From contig NZ_BNBY01000002.1 in assembly GCF_014656195.1 (NCBI RefSeq), positions 560,478 to 617,845 of the forward strand: 57,368 nt of DNA, given 5' to 3'. A program made the translations under genes and the position numbers. Origin of the DNA: Kitasatospora xanthocidica (GTDB lineage Bacteria; Actinomycetota; Actinomycetes; Streptomycetales; Streptomycetaceae). The first letter of the stretch is position 1. The number at the start of each line of letters is the position of its first letter. The notes beneath the pieces were generated by a model. The model worked only from the letters and a program-made list of their open reading frames with translations. It ran no database searches and was not told where the DNA came from. Shown here piece after piece: positions 44,410 through 53,860 of the stretch.

Positions 44410-45198
44410 CTACACCGCTTCGGCGGCGACCCCGAGGTAGGCGGCCCGCAGCTCGGCGAGCAGCGGGTGGGCCGGGTCGAGGAGGTTGCCGTCGACGGCA
44501 GCCAGCGGACGGACGCCGACGCCCGCGTTCACCGCGAAGGCGGCCGAGAAGCGGGCGAGCCCGGCAGCGGACAGCGGCTCGCGGGACTGCGGGCCCCGGT
44601 ACGCGCCGGACAGCAGGGCCTCGGTGACGCCGGGCAGGCTCGGCCCCTCCGGCCAGACCAGCCCGTCGTCGTCCAGGAAGCCGACGTTCCAGGTCGCGCC
44701 CTCGGTCACCCGGCCGTCCGGGTCGACCAGCAGCACGTCGTCGTAGCCCGCGAGTTGGGCCTGCCGGCGGTGGTGGACCAGGCCGAACAGGCCGACGTGC
44801 TTCACCTCCGGCAGCTCCCGCCGGTACACCGCGGTCCGTACCCGCAGCGGGGCGGGCCCGGCCGCCGCGGCCGGACGGGTGGTGACCAGCAGGGCGGGGG
44901 CCGCGGGGGCGGCGGGGCGCTCCAGACCGAGTGCCGGGTCGTACACGGTGACCCGGACGGTCACCGGCGCGCCGTCGGCCGGCAGCACCGCGCGGATCCG
45001 CTCCCGCGCCTCCTCCCGGTCGAGCTCGACGGCGAACAGCGCGCGGCAGTCCCGGACCAGCCGGTCCAGGTGCAGCGTCAGGCCCCGGACCCGGCCAGCC
45101 TCGGCGCGCAGGGTGGTGAAGTGCCCGTAGTTGAGCAGCCCCAGCGCGGCCAGCCGCGCCGGGTCGGCGGGGGCGCCGTCGATCTCGATCTCAGCCAT
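44410..45198 (-). CDS. Class IV aminotransferase (aminodeoxychorismate lyase-like)
   Basis: A 262-residue PLP fold-type IV enzyme. Catalytic Lys in LPEVKHVGLFG; GYDDVLLVDPDGRVTEGATW (phosphate region) and LPGVTEALL. It is the branch of aminodeoxychorismate lyase/D-amino acid aminotransferase. The ATG overlaps the GNAT stop by 8 bp, indicating coupling. Substrate unresolved. Confidence 0.9.
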   Translation of the reverse strand: MAEIEIDGAPADPARLAALGLLNYGHFTTLRAEAGRVRGLTLHLDRLVRDCRALFAVELDREEARERIRAVLPADGAPVTVRVTVYDPALGLERPAAPAAPALLVTTRPAAAAGPAPLRVRTAVYRRELPEVKHVGLFGLVHHRRQAQLAGYDDVLLVDPDGRVTEGATWNVGFLDDDGLVWPEGPSLPGVTEALLSGAYRGPQSREPLSAAGLARFSAAFAVNAGVGVRPLAAVDGNLLDPAHPLLAELRAAYLGVAAEAV

Positions 45199-46258
45199 CC
45201 CCGGAGTCTGCCAGCTGCGGCGCGGGCAGCGCGGCCGACGGCGGGGCCGGCACCGGGCCCTGCTCGGCCGTCCGCGACGGGGACCGCAGCGGAGACCGCG
45301 GCAGGGACTGTCCCGAGGACTGCGCCGAACACCGCGGCGGGGACTGCGGCAGAGGCTGCGGGGCGGGGACCGGCACCGGGCGGTGCGGGGAGGACGGCGG
45401 CCGGCGAGCGGCCCGCTCGAACTCCTCGATCCGGTACGCCAGCCCCTCCGGCTCGCCCGCGTCCGACCAGCGCCACGCCTCCGCCCACCACTGCGGCCCG
45501 CGCACCAGCGGGAAGCCCGCCAGTGCCAGGTGCAGGGCCAGCGTCGAGCGCGCGTACTCGTGCACCCAGCCGTCGACGCCCCGGTAGTCGGCCGTCTCGT
45601 CCAGGCGCAGCCAGCGGCCCTCCTGGCCGGCGGCCAGTATCGGCACCCAGCCGTGCAGCCGGTCGGCGACCAGCAGGAGCAGCCGCCCGTCCTCCTCGCG
45701 CACCCGGTAGGAGGGGAGTTGGGGCATCCGTGCCAGCGAGAGCGCGCGCTTCCAGCCGACCACCCACAGGCCCCGGCGCAGGTAGTAGTCGACCGCCGGC
45801 CGCCAGGTCCAGTGCGCCTCCAGCCGGAAGCCGGGCAGGCCCTCGGCGGCGGCCGCCGCGTACACCTCGTCCAGCGCGCCGGCGGCCAGTCCGCGCCCGC
45901 GCGCCGCCGGGCTCACGTAGAGGGAGGAGACGGCGAGTTGGCCGGGGCCCTTGGTCCAGTTGTCCACCGCGACGGTACCCACGACGGCGCCGCCACCGTC
46001 CTGGATCCAGTACCGGCGGCGGTACAGCTCGCCGCCAGGCCACTCGCGGCCGCTCTCCCCCAGCCGCTCGCGCCAGTCGCGCTCGGCGGGCGCCGTTAGC
46101 CCGTCCGGGTCCATCAGCTCGCCCAGTTCGCCCTCCACCAGGGACGCCAAGTCCCAGAGCGCGAACCGCCGTTCGTCCCCATCGCCGACCGCCCGCAGCC
46201 GCGGCCCCGCCGCCAGCCGGTCCTGCGCCCGCTCCACCGCCGCATCCCACGACCTCAC
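45191..46258 (-). CDS. GNAT-family acetyltransferase with low-complexity tail
   Basis: About 355 residues. The acetyltransferase core includes VVGTVAVDNWTKGPGQLAVS and SLYVSPAARGRGLAAGAL (acetyl-CoA loop). A C-terminal domain follows, then a Pro/Ser/Gln-rich tail (about 290-355) from repeat-like DNA. The start is uncertain: GTG 46258 or 46309. It overlaps the aminotransferase gene by 8 bp. Confidence 0.8.
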   Translation of the reverse strand: MRSWDAAVERAQDRLAAGPRLRAVGDGDERRFALWDLASLVEGELGELMDPDGLTAPAERDWRERLGESGREWPGGELYRRRYWIQDGGGAVVGTVAVDNWTKGPGQLAVSSLYVSPAARGRGLAAGALDEVYAAAAAEGLPGFRLEAHWTWRPAVDYYLRRGLWVVGWKRALSLARMPQLPSYRVREEDGRLLLLVADRLHGWVPILAAGQEGRWLRLDETADYRGVDGWVHEYARSTLALHLALAGFPLVRGPQWWAEAWRWSDAGEPEGLAYRIEEFERAARRPPSSPHRPVPVPAPQPLPQSPPRCSAQSSGQSLPRSPLRSPSRTAEQGPVPAPPSAALPAPQLADSGDG

Positions 46259-46401
46259 CACGCCGCCACCATAGCGGGGCCCGACGACATTCCGTAATTC
46301 AGTGGACACCGAACGTCAGATCGGGTACGAATGCCGCTGTCCGATCAGCCCGGTTCCCACCGGCTTGTCCGGGAGGGGCCGTCAAGGGGAAGGAGATCCC
46401 C

Positions 46402-46446
46402 ATGCGCGGCATCTTCGTACGTGCGGTCGTCGGGGCGGCGCATGCC
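46402..46446 (+). other. Orphan start: strong ribosome site and ATG leading into antisense of EamA gene
   Basis: AAGGGGAAGGAG precedes an ATG (MRGIFVRAVVGAAHA), one of the best ribosome sites in the window, after an AT-richer promoter-like stretch (46285-46360). Within 45 bp the frame runs into the antisense of the EamA gene. It may be a truncated gene whose body was replaced by the EamA/LysR pair, or a short peptide gene with an unrecognised end. No stop is near. Confidence 0.35.
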
Positions 46447-47382
46447 CTAGCGGACGGGCTGGCGCGCCTTCGGAGCCTGGTCCGCCGCGCCGGTCGCGGC
46501 CCGGGGGCGCGGCCGGGCCAGCACCACGGCCGCGATCACCAGGGCACCGCCGGCCAGGGCGTTCCAGCCGACCGGCTCCGCGAGGAACAGCGCGCCGATC
46601 GCGGTGGACCACAGCGGCATCACGTAGGTGACAGCCGAGGCCACCGTGGTGCCCGCGGTCCGGACGAGACCGAGGTTGAGCAGGTACGCCAGGCCGGTAC
46701 CGACGGCGCCGAACACCAGCAGGGCGACGGCCGGGCCGGCCCCCGGCCAGTGCGGGGCACCCGCGGCGAGCGGCGCGATGACGGCCAACTCGGCCGCGGC
46801 ACAGCCGATCTGGAGCGCGGAGAGGGTGGTGACCGACTCCGGTCGCCCGGACAGGAACCGCCGCAGGTAGGCGAAGCCCGCCCCGTAGCAGCAGGCGGCG
46901 GCCAGGCAGGCGAGGCCCCCGGCGGCCTCACCGGAGCCGATGCCGCGCCAGACCCCGAACACGACGAGCACCCCGGCGAACCCCAGCGCGAGCCCGATGA
47001 GCCGGCGGGCGCCCGGGTGGCGCTCCTCGGGGACGGTGAGCACCGCGAACAGCAGGGTGAACAGGGGAGTGGTCGCGTTCATCACCCCGGCCAGCACCGA
47101 GCTGATCCTGGTCTCGCCGAACGGGAACAGGATGAACGGCACGGTGTTGAGCAGCACCGCGACCACCGCCGAGTGCCCCCACAGCGCACGGTCGCGCGGC
47201 ACCCTCTCGCCGCGCAGCAGCAGAACGGCTCCCAGTGTGACCGCGCCCAGCAGGCACCGCCACAGCGCCACCCAGACCGGGGGCACCCCCGCGTCGACCG
47301 CCACCTTGATCAGGGCGAAGCTCGCACCCCAGATCGCCGACAGTGCCGCAAAACCCGGCAACCAGCGCCGCACCGCAACCAC
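46447..47382 (-). CDS. EamA/DMT-family transporter
   Basis: A 311-residue, ten-helix drug/metabolite transporter made of two EamA halves (ALSAIWGASFALIKVAVDAG; LFLAEPVGWNALAGGALVIA). Such proteins export amino acids or metabolites. GTG 47382 has GGGAGG upstream; a longer frame to 47484 is less likely. It is divergent from the LysR gene, a classic exporter/regulator pair. Confidence 0.9.
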   Translation of the reverse strand: MVAVRRWLPGFAALSAIWGASFALIKVAVDAGVPPVWVALWRCLLGAVTLGAVLLLRGERVPRDRALWGHSAVVAVLLNTVPFILFPFGETRISSVLAGVMNATTPLFTLLFAVLTVPEERHPGARRLIGLALGFAGVLVVFGVWRGIGSGEAAGGLACLAAACCYGAGFAYLRRFLSGRPESVTTLSALQIGCAAAELAVIAPLAAGAPHWPGAGPAVALLVFGAVGTGLAYLLNLGLVRTAGTTVASAVTYVMPLWSTAIGALFLAEPVGWNALAGGALVIAAVVLARPRPRAATGAADQAPKARQPVR

Positions 47383-47469
47383 CCCCGCATTCCTCCCGTG
47401 TTCCCTGCACCTGGACAGAGGGTGCTCCGGCGCCCGAGCATGAGTCCAACAAGTGGCAGTCCGACGTGG

Positions 47470-47485
47470 ATGAGGAAGTCTCATG
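47470..47485. repeat. Single ATGAG-N5-CTCAT unit
   Basis: ATGAGGAAGTCTCATG lies in the EamA/LysR divergent promoter, 30 bp before the LysR start. It matches a unit of array C (16183) exactly. Confidence 0.8.
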
Positions 47486-47514
47486 TCCCCAGGTCACAGG
47501 TACCAGGACGTCCG

Positions 47515-48489
47515 ATGACCACGGACGTCAACCTGGCACAGCTCAGGGCCCTCATCGCGGTCGCCGACACCGGCAGCTTCGGCGCGGCCGCCGACGAACT
47601 GGGCATCAGCCAGTCCGCCGTCTCGCACGCCGTAGCCGCCCTGGAGCGGGCCCTGGACGCGCCCGTCCTGCTGCGCGGCAACCCGAGCCGGCCGACCCCG
47701 CTCGGCCGGCAGGTCCTGCCGCACGCCCGTACTGCGGTCGCCGCGGCCGCCGCCGTGCGCACCGTCGCCACCCAGCACGCCGGCGGCCTGACCGGCACCG
47801 TCCGGCTGGCCGCGCCGGCCACCGTCTGCCAGGCGCTGCTGCCCGGGCTGCTCCGGGACTGGAAGGCGGCCTACCCGCAGCTCACCGTCCGGGTCTTCGA
47901 GGGCGAGGACGCCGAGCTCGCCACCTGGCTGGAGGCCGGCACGGTGGACGCCGCCGTCCTGGTCGACGCCGGGCCGCCGCAGCCCGGAGCGGTCCCGCTC
48001 GGCGCCGACTCGATGCACGCCCTGCTGCGCCGCGACCACCCGCTCGCCGGGCAGGAGACCATCCATGTGACTGAGCTGGAGGACGACGACTTCCTGCTCT
48101 CCGAGGGCGGCTGCGAGCGCCACATCCGGGAGGCCTATCGGCGGGCCGGCACCCGCTTCTCGCCGCGGCACCGGATCCGCGACCTCAACACCCTGATCGG
48201 CATGGTGAACGCGGGTGTCGGGGTGTCGGTGATGCCCGCACTGGCACTGACCATGCTCCCGGCCGACTGCGTACTGGTCCCGATCCGGCCCGCCGTCCAC
48301 CGGAGGCTCACCCTCACCGGGCCGGCGGGCCGACCGTGGACCCCGGCGGTCAGCGGACTGCTGGCGGGGCTGGCCTCGATGAACAAGGGCGCGGGCGGAG
48401 TCGCGGGCAGGGTCGCGGGCGGAGCCACGGGCGACGGCGAGGGGAGCGACTCGAACACGAGCAAGGCCCTGGCGGTGGCGCCGAGCTGA
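47515..48489 (+). CDS. LysR-family transcriptional regulator
   Basis: A 324-residue LTTR. The N-terminal HTH is GSFGAAADELGISQSAVSHA; the C-terminal PBP-like effector domain has LNTLIGMVNAGVGVSVMPAL. A Gly-rich tail follows. It likely controls the divergent EamA exporter. ATG 47515 follows AGGACG. A MFS gene starts downstream on the same strand. Confidence 0.93.
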   Translation: MTTDVNLAQLRALIAVADTGSFGAAADELGISQSAVSHAVAALERALDAPVLLRGNPSRPTPLGRQVLPHARTAVAAAAAVRTVATQHAGGLTGTVRLAAPATVCQALLPGLLRDWKAAYPQLTVRVFEGEDAELATWLEAGTVDAAVLVDAGPPQPGAVPLGADSMHALLRRDHPLAGQETIHVTELEDDDFLLSEGGCERHIREAYRRAGTRFSPRHRIRDLNTLIGMVNAGVGVSVMPALALTMLPADCVLVPIRPAVHRRLTLTGPAGRPWTPAVSGLLAGLASMNKGAGGVAGRVAGGATGDGEGSDSNTSKALAVAPS

Positions 48490-48618
48490 ATGGAGCTTTT
48501 CGGCGCCAGGGGCCGGGCCGGTGGAACTTTCCGCCGATCCGGGCTGCGGCGGCTGGTCGGCGCGGGCGTACGGCCGGAGGGTGACGGCATCCCAGCCGTA
48601 CGCCCGAAGGAGGACCTG

Positions 48619-50166
48619 TTGTCCGCTCAGCCGCTGCCCCCACCGTCCGCCCGACCGGGCCACCCGCACCCGCGCCGCTGGTGGGCACTCGGTGCGCTGC
48701 TCACCGCCGAGGCGATGAACCTGCTGGACGCGACGATCGTGCAGGTCGCCGCGCCGCGCATGCGCGCCGACCTCGGCGGACCGGCCGCCGCCGTGCCCTG
48801 GCTCACCACCGCGTACACCCTGCCGTTCGCCGTCCTGCTGCTCACCGGCGGTCGGCTCGGCGACCGGGCCGGACGCCGGCGGATGTTCCGGATCGGCGTC
48901 ATCGGCTTCCTGCTCTCCTCGCTGGCCTGCGCCTGTGCGCCCACGCTCGGCGCGCTGCTCGTCTTCCGGGCCGTCCAGGGTGCGGCGGCGGCCGTGATCG
49001 TGCCGCAGACCATCGGCCTGATCAAGGCGATGTTCCGCGGCCCCGAGACCGCCCGGGCCCTCGGCACGATCGGGCCCGTGATGGGAATCGCCGCGGTCGC
49101 CGGACCGGTGCTCGGCGGGGTGCTCACCCACGCCGACCTCTTCGGCTCCTCCTGGCGGGCGGTCTTCCTGGTCAACCTCCCGCTCTCGCTCGCCGTCCTG
49201 ACCCTCGCCCCTCTGCTCATCGAGGACCGCGCCCCGCGCCGCCCCGGCCTCGACCCGGTCGGCAGCGCGCTCGCGGCACTCGCCACCGGACTGCTGGTCC
49301 TGCCGCTGCTGGCCACCGGACACACCCCGCCGGTGTGGCCGGCCGTCGGTGCGGCAGCCGCGGTCGCCTTCGTCGTCCACCAGCGGCGCGGGGCCCGGCG
49401 CGGTACCGACACCCTGGTCGAGCCGAGCCTGTTCACCTCCGTGCGGTTCCCGGCCGCGCTGGTCGCCCTGGCGCTCGCCTTCGCCGCCACCACGGGGCTC
49501 GGCCTGGTCGTCGTCCTGCAGCTCCAACTCGGCAGCGGTGCGGATGCCCTGGCCTCCGGCCTGACCCTGCTGCCGATGTCGGCCGGGCTCGCGGCCGGTT
49601 CCGTGTGGGCCGGCTCCTCGCTGGTCCCGCGGTACGGGGCGCGGGTGATGCCCGCCGGGGTGGCCGTCATGGCGATCGGGGTGACGGCCGCCATCGGCGC
49701 CTACCGGACGGGCGAACGGCCGGACGCGCTGCCGTACGCACTCGCCGTGGTCGGACTCGGGCAGGGGCTGTTCACCCCGGCCTTCTTCACCACCGCCCTG
49801 CGGCCGCTGCGACCGCAGGAGACCGGATCGGCCGCCGGCCTGCTCAACGCCGTCCAGCAGCTCGGCTCGACCCTGGGCGTCGCGGTGCTCGGACGGATCT
49901 ACCTGGCCGCCCCGGACAGCGCCGGGGCCCAGCGCGCCTGCTGGGTCGCGGTCGGAGTGCTGGCGGCCGTCGTCGTCGCCGGGCGGGCCATGAGCGGCGC
50001 TCATACCTCCCCCGCCGCCGTCCCCACCGAACCACGCGCGACAGAACCGGACGCGGCAGAACCGGAGGCGACGGCACCGGAGGCGACGGAACGGAACACG
50101 GCAGGACCGGACACGGCAGAATCGGACGGTGCGTCCGACCCCCGGGAACCCACTCATGCTCGATGA
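48619..50166 (+). CDS. DHA2-type MFS drug exporter
   Basis: A 515-residue, 14-helix transporter. LDATIVQVAAPRM and GGRLGDRAGRRRMF (motif A) lie in the N-terminal half; motif C-like GPVLGGVLTH follows. Most members export drugs with proton antiport. TTG 48619 has AAGGAGG 5 nt upstream and is chosen; an ATG at 48490, directly after the LysR stop, has no ribosome site. The C-terminal 45 residues are a Thr/Glu/Pro/Ala repeat. One ATGAG-N5-CTCAT unit (49990-50004) encodes MSGAH inside it. Confidence 0.85.
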   Translation: MSAQPLPPPSARPGHPHPRRWWALGALLTAEAMNLLDATIVQVAAPRMRADLGGPAAAVPWLTTAYTLPFAVLLLTGGRLGDRAGRRRMFRIGVIGFLLSSLACACAPTLGALLVFRAVQGAAAAVIVPQTIGLIKAMFRGPETARALGTIGPVMGIAAVAGPVLGGVLTHADLFGSSWRAVFLVNLPLSLAVLTLAPLLIEDRAPRRPGLDPVGSALAALATGLLVLPLLATGHTPPVWPAVGAAAAVAFVVHQRRGARRGTDTLVEPSLFTSVRFPAALVALALAFAATTGLGLVVVLQLQLGSGADALASGLTLLPMSAGLAAGSVWAGSSLVPRYGARVMPAGVAVMAIGVTAAIGAYRTGERPDALPYALAVVGLGQGLFTPAFFTTALRPLRPQETGSAAGLLNAVQQLGSTLGVAVLGRIYLAAPDSAGAQRACWVAVGVLAAVVVAGRAMSGAHTSPAAVPTEPRATEPDAAEPEATAPEATERNTAGPDTAESDGASDPREPTHAR

Positions 50167-51169
50167 CCTCGACCGCGCGCTCGTCCACGCCCTGCGCGTC
50201 GACGGGCGCGCCCCGTTCAACCAAATCGCCGCCGTCCTCGACGTTTCCCCGCAGACCGTCGCCCGCCGCTACCGGCGGCTGCGGGCCGAGGCCGGACTCC
50301 GGGTCGTCGGGCTCGCCGACCCGCACCGGGCCGGACGCTCACAGTGGCTGCTGCGCCTGACCGCCGGCCCGCACACCGCCCAGAACCTCGCCCAGGCGCT
50401 GGTCCGCCGCGCCGACACCGCCTGGGTGAAGCTCGCCTCCGGCGGCACCGAGATCACCGCCATCGTCGACACCGGCCCCGGCCCCGAGGGCCACAGCCTG
50501 CTGCTGCGCGACATCCCCCGTACCGCCGCCGTCACCGACGTCGCCGCCCACTGCCTGCTGCACACCTACCGCGGCGGCCCGAGCGCCTGGCCGGCCAGCA
50601 CCGAGGCACTCAGCGAGGACCAGCAGGCCCGGCTGCGCCCGGCCACCGCCGACCCCACCCCGTCCGGCCTCCCCCCGTCCGGCCTCCCCTCGTCCGGCCT
50701 CGCGTCCGGCGGCCTGGACGAGTCCGACCACACCCTGCTCGGCGCGCTCCACCGGGACGGCCGCACACCCCTCGGCGACCTCGCCGCCGCCACCGGCCGC
50801 ACCCCGGCCACCGTCGCCCGCCGACTCACCGAACTCCGGTCGGACGGCACGGTGTTCCTCGACGTGGAGCTCGACCCCCGGCTGCTGGGCGCGGACATGC
50901 AGGCACTGCTCTGGCTGAGCGTCGCCCCCGCCCACCTCGACCGCGTAGGCCACGCCCTCGCCACCCACCGCGAACTCGCCTTCGTCGCCGCCACCACCGG
51001 GCCCAGCAACCTCGCGGCCCTCGCCCTGTGCACCGACCCGGCCGACCTCCACCGGTACCTGACCCAACGGCTGGGCGCCGTCCCGGAGATCACCGCCCTG
51101 GAGTCCGCCCCCGTCCTCCGCACCCTCAAGTCCGCCGGCCCGGTCCCGGCACCCTTGGCACGGCCCTGA
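50156..51169 (+). CDS. Lrp/AsnC regulator with two HTH domains
   Basis: A 337-residue fused protein. An N-terminal AsnC HTH (QIAAVLDVSPQTVARRYRRL) is followed by a ligand (RAM) domain, a PSGLPPSGLPSSGLASGG linker, a second AsnC HTH (LAAATGRTPATVARRLTELR) and a second RAM-like part. Tandem duplication of this kind is common in actinomycetes. ATG 50156 overlaps the MFS end by 11 bp, so it may control that pump. Confidence 0.9.
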   Translation: MLDDLDRALVHALRVDGRAPFNQIAAVLDVSPQTVARRYRRLRAEAGLRVVGLADPHRAGRSQWLLRLTAGPHTAQNLAQALVRRADTAWVKLASGGTEITAIVDTGPGPEGHSLLLRDIPRTAAVTDVAAHCLLHTYRGGPSAWPASTEALSEDQQARLRPATADPTPSGLPPSGLPSSGLASGGLDESDHTLLGALHRDGRTPLGDLAAATGRTPATVARRLTELRSDGTVFLDVELDPRLLGADMQALLWLSVAPAHLDRVGHALATHRELAFVAATTGPSNLAALALCTDPADLHRYLTQRLGAVPEITALESAPVLRTLKSAGPVPAPLARP

Positions 51170-51226
51170 CCGGACGACGAGGGGACGACGACGAGACGAG
51201 AGGGCCGACGGAACCGACACCCCCGG

Positions 51227-51727
51227 TCAATCCCGCAGCCGGACGCCGTCGAGCACCACGCCCACCACGCTGCGCGCCGGAACGGCGCCCCACATCCGCG
51301 AGTCCGTGCTGAACTCCGGGTTGTCACCCAGCAGCAGCACATGACCGACCGGCACCGTACCGCCCGCCACGACCGGACGCACCGACGGCGGGACCGGATC
51401 ACCGGGCAGCGCGGCCAGGCGCTTCACCAGCAGCCGGTCCGGCTGCCGCCTGGCCGGGCCGACCGGCGAGGCGCCGACCGTTGCGGCGCTGACCGGTGCG
51501 GCGCCGGCTGGTGCGGCACCGAGGCCGTCCGGGGAGACCACCACGATCCGGCCCGCACGCAACCGGGCCGGGCCCCGCCGCAGCACCAGGACCCGCTGAC
51601 CAGGCCGCAGCGCCGGACTCATGCTCGGGCCGGAGACCACGACCACCGACATCACCACCCGCAACAGCCCCGCGAGGGCCACCGCGACCACCACCAGCCC
51701 GCCACCGACCACCACCAGCAGCCCCAC
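51227..51727 (-). CDS. S26 signal-peptidase-like protease
   Basis: A 166-residue type I signal peptidase. One N-terminal membrane helix (about 1-28) precedes the catalytic Ser in SGPSMSPAL (Ser35), the Lys in LLVKRLAALPGD (Lys102) and box E GDNPEFSTDSR. An Ala/Pro low-complexity insert lies at about 68-95. GTG start with GGAGG 7 nt upstream. It ends the leftward peptide/MauE/thioredoxin/ABC set and could be its processing enzyme: the peptide has an Ala-Asp-Ala site. Confidence 0.87.
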   Translation of the reverse strand: MGLLVVVGGGLVVVAVALAGLLRVVMSVVVVSGPSMSPALRPGQRVLVLRRGPARLRAGRIVVVSPDGLGAAPAGAAPVSAATVGASPVGPARRQPDRLLVKRLAALPGDPVPPSVRPVVAGGTVPVGHVLLLGDNPEFSTDSRMWGAVPARSVVGVVLDGVRLRD

Positions 51728-51823
51728 CCCTGCACCTCCTCCGCTCAGCGAACCGACCGACTGGACACCCGGACCCGCATCACCACCGGCACGGCCCCGC
51801 CCGACACCTCACAGCCCGACACC

Positions 51824-53860
51824 TCACACCCCGCCCGCCCGGATCGACACGACCGCGTCCTGGTAGCCGGAGGCCTGGAGGGTGAAGAGTTCCGCGTAGC
51901 GTCCGCCGAGGGCCATCAGGGCGTCATGGGTGCCGTCCTCGATCACCTGGCCGGCGCCGAGGACGACGATCCGGTCGGCGTCCCGGACGGTGCTGAGCCG
52001 GTGGGAGATCACCAGGCTGGTGGCGCCCCGGCGCAACTCGCGGAGGTTCTCGTGGAGTTCCTGTTCGGCGGCGGCGTCAAGGCCCGCACTGGGTTCGTCG
52101 AGGATCATCAGGTCGGCGTCACCGCGCATGAACGCCCGTGCCACCGCGAGGCGTTGCCATTCACCGCCGGACAGGGAGTGGCCCCAGCCCGCCTCCGTCA
52201 CTCCTTCGGGCAGGAAGATCCGGCTGAGCAGGGCGCCGTATCCGCCGTCCAGTCGTCGCACCCGGTCGTGGATGCCCGCCGCGCGGGCGGCGTCGGCGAT
52301 GCGGGCCTGGTCGTCGAGGTGGGCGAGGCGGCCGAGGCCGATGTTCTCGCCGGCGGTCAGGTCGTAGCGGCAGTAGTCCTGGAAGACGACGCCGATCCGC
52401 TGCCGGTACTCGTCGGGCGGGAACTCCCGGATGTCGACGCCGTCCCAGAGCACCCGGCCGCGGTCGGGGTCGTAGAGCCGGCAGAGCAGTTTGACGAGGG
52501 TGCTCTTGCCCGCGCCGTTGAGGCCGACCAGGGCGGTGACGGTGTCGGCCCGCAGGGTGACGGAGACGCCGCGCAGGATCCACGGCGCGTCGGGGTGGTA
52601 GCGGAACCAGACGTCCTGGAACTCGATGGTGCCGCGCAGCGCCGCGGGCGGGCGCGGGTCGGTGGCGGGGGCGAGGTCGGGCGGGGCCTCGCCGAGCGTG
52701 CGGTAGTGGTCGAAGGTGAGCGCGGCCTGGTAGGCGGAGGCGCCGCCGGCCGCGAGCTGGCCGACACCGGTCTGGATGCCGGCGACCGCCGCGAGGCACA
52801 CCGAGACCTGGCCGAGGGAGAGTTCGCCGTGCCGGGCGGCCCGTACCGCCCACAGCAGGCCGAGCGCGTAGACGGCCACGCCGAGGAGTGAGGCGGGCAG
52901 CCGACGGGCGAGGTTCTGCCGGTCGGTGCGTTCCTCGGCGCCGCTGACCGCCCGCAGTTCGTGCCGGGCGCGCCCGCGCAGGAAGTCCTGCAGGCCGAAG
53001 AGGCGGATCTCCTTCACGGCGTCGACGTCGGACACCAGGCTGCTGTAGAAGGACTGGCGCCGGTTGCGGGACATGGTCTCGCTCAGGACGGCGGCCCGGC
53101 GGCGGCCGGCCGCCAGCTGGGCCCGCACCAGGGGCAGCGTCAGCACCAGGGTGAGCACGCCGAGCAGCGGGTTGACGACGAAGACCGTGACGAGGAAGCC
53201 TCCAACGGTGAGGAGCGCCTGGAGGCTGCCGAAGGCCGCGCCGACCAGGATGTCCGGGGCGACGCCGCCGGCCTGTTGGGCGAGGCGGAGCCGGTCCTGG
53301 AAGCGCGGGTCCTCGAAGGGCCGCAGGCCCGGCAGCCGGTTGACCGCGTCGAACAGTTCCTCCTGCACCCGCAGTCGGATCGCCCGACTGGAGCGCGCCC
53401 GGGTGTACTCGCCGAGCGCGGGGAACAGCGCCATGCCGAGGCTGGCCGCGACCAGCAGGACGCAGGTGCCGGTGGTCGGGCCGTCCGCGGCGCCGGTGAG
53501 CGCGTCGAACAGCCGGCTCACCAGCAGCGCGGTGGCGGCGGGCAGCAGGCCGGCGACCAGCCCGCAGAGCAGCGACAGCAGCAGGGTGGTCCGGCCGGAC
53601 CGCCAGGCGAGCGCGCAGGCGGCACCCGCCGAGCGGAACGCCCGCCAGGCTCCCGCCCCTGATCCGGCCCCGGTCCCGGCCCCCGATCCGATCCCCGCTC
53701 CGGCCGGACCCAGGCCGACCGGACGGCGGCCGGTCGAGCCACCGCTGTTCGACCCACCACCGACCTGGCCACCCTCGGTCGGGCCACCACCGACCGGGCC
53801 ACCACCGACCGCACCACCACCGACCGGGCCGGCGGAGCCACCGGTATGAGTCCCGCTCAT
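51824..53860 (-). CDS. ABC exporter (fused permease-ATPase)
   Basis: A 678-residue half-transporter. After a Gly/Ser/Pro-rich 60-residue tail come six helices, then the nucleotide-binding domain: Walker A GLNGAGKS, signature LSGGE, Walker B MILDEPS, His switch ISHRLS. No C39 peptidase domain, so leader removal must be separate. ATG 53860 overlaps the thioredoxin stop (ATGA); both lie inside an ATGAG-type unit (53846-53860). Context suggests it exports the Cys-rich peptide. Confidence 0.9.
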   Translation of the reverse strand: MSGTHTGGSAGPVGGGAVGGGPVGGGPTEGGQVGGGSNSGGSTGRRPVGLGPAGAGIGSGAGTGAGSGAGAWRAFRSAGAACALAWRSGRTTLLLSLLCGLVAGLLPAATALLVSRLFDALTGAADGPTTGTCVLLVAASLGMALFPALGEYTRARSSRAIRLRVQEELFDAVNRLPGLRPFEDPRFQDRLRLAQQAGGVAPDILVGAAFGSLQALLTVGGFLVTVFVVNPLLGVLTLVLTLPLVRAQLAAGRRRAAVLSETMSRNRRQSFYSSLVSDVDAVKEIRLFGLQDFLRGRARHELRAVSGAEERTDRQNLARRLPASLLGVAVYALGLLWAVRAARHGELSLGQVSVCLAAVAGIQTGVGQLAAGGASAYQAALTFDHYRTLGEAPPDLAPATDPRPPAALRGTIEFQDVWFRYHPDAPWILRGVSVTLRADTVTALVGLNGAGKSTLVKLLCRLYDPDRGRVLWDGVDIREFPPDEYRQRIGVVFQDYCRYDLTAGENIGLGRLAHLDDQARIADAARAAGIHDRVRRLDGGYGALLSRIFLPEGVTEAGWGHSLSGGEWQRLAVARAFMRGDADLMILDEPSAGLDAAAEQELHENLRELRRGATSLVISHRLSTVRDADRIVVLGAGQVIEDGTHDALMALGGRYAELFTLQASGYQDAVVSIRAGGV
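53846..53860. repeat. Single ATGAG-N5-CTCAT unit spanning a stop/start overlap
   Basis: ATGAGTCCCGCTCAT contains, on the minus strand, both the ATG of the ABC gene and the TGA of the thioredoxin gene. Confidence 0.8.

Noticed and set aside
44374..48489. Open frame of 1371 residues, plus frames of 983 (20825-23776), 751 (16171-18426) and 713 residues (40760-42901)
   Set aside because: They run antisense or out of phase to well-supported genes and have Arg/Gly/Ala/Pro-rich shadow composition with no domain motifs; long spurious frames are expected at this GC content.
48490..48618. N-terminal extension of the MFS exporter from ATG 48490
   Set aside because: No ribosome site, Arg/Gly-rich composition, and a strong AAGGAGG precedes the TTG at 48619, where the usual short cytoplasmic tail begins.
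51227..51727. Nickel superoxide dismutase maturation protease (SodX)
   Set aside because: The S26 motifs fit, but no sodN gene is adjacent and the context is a peptide exporter.
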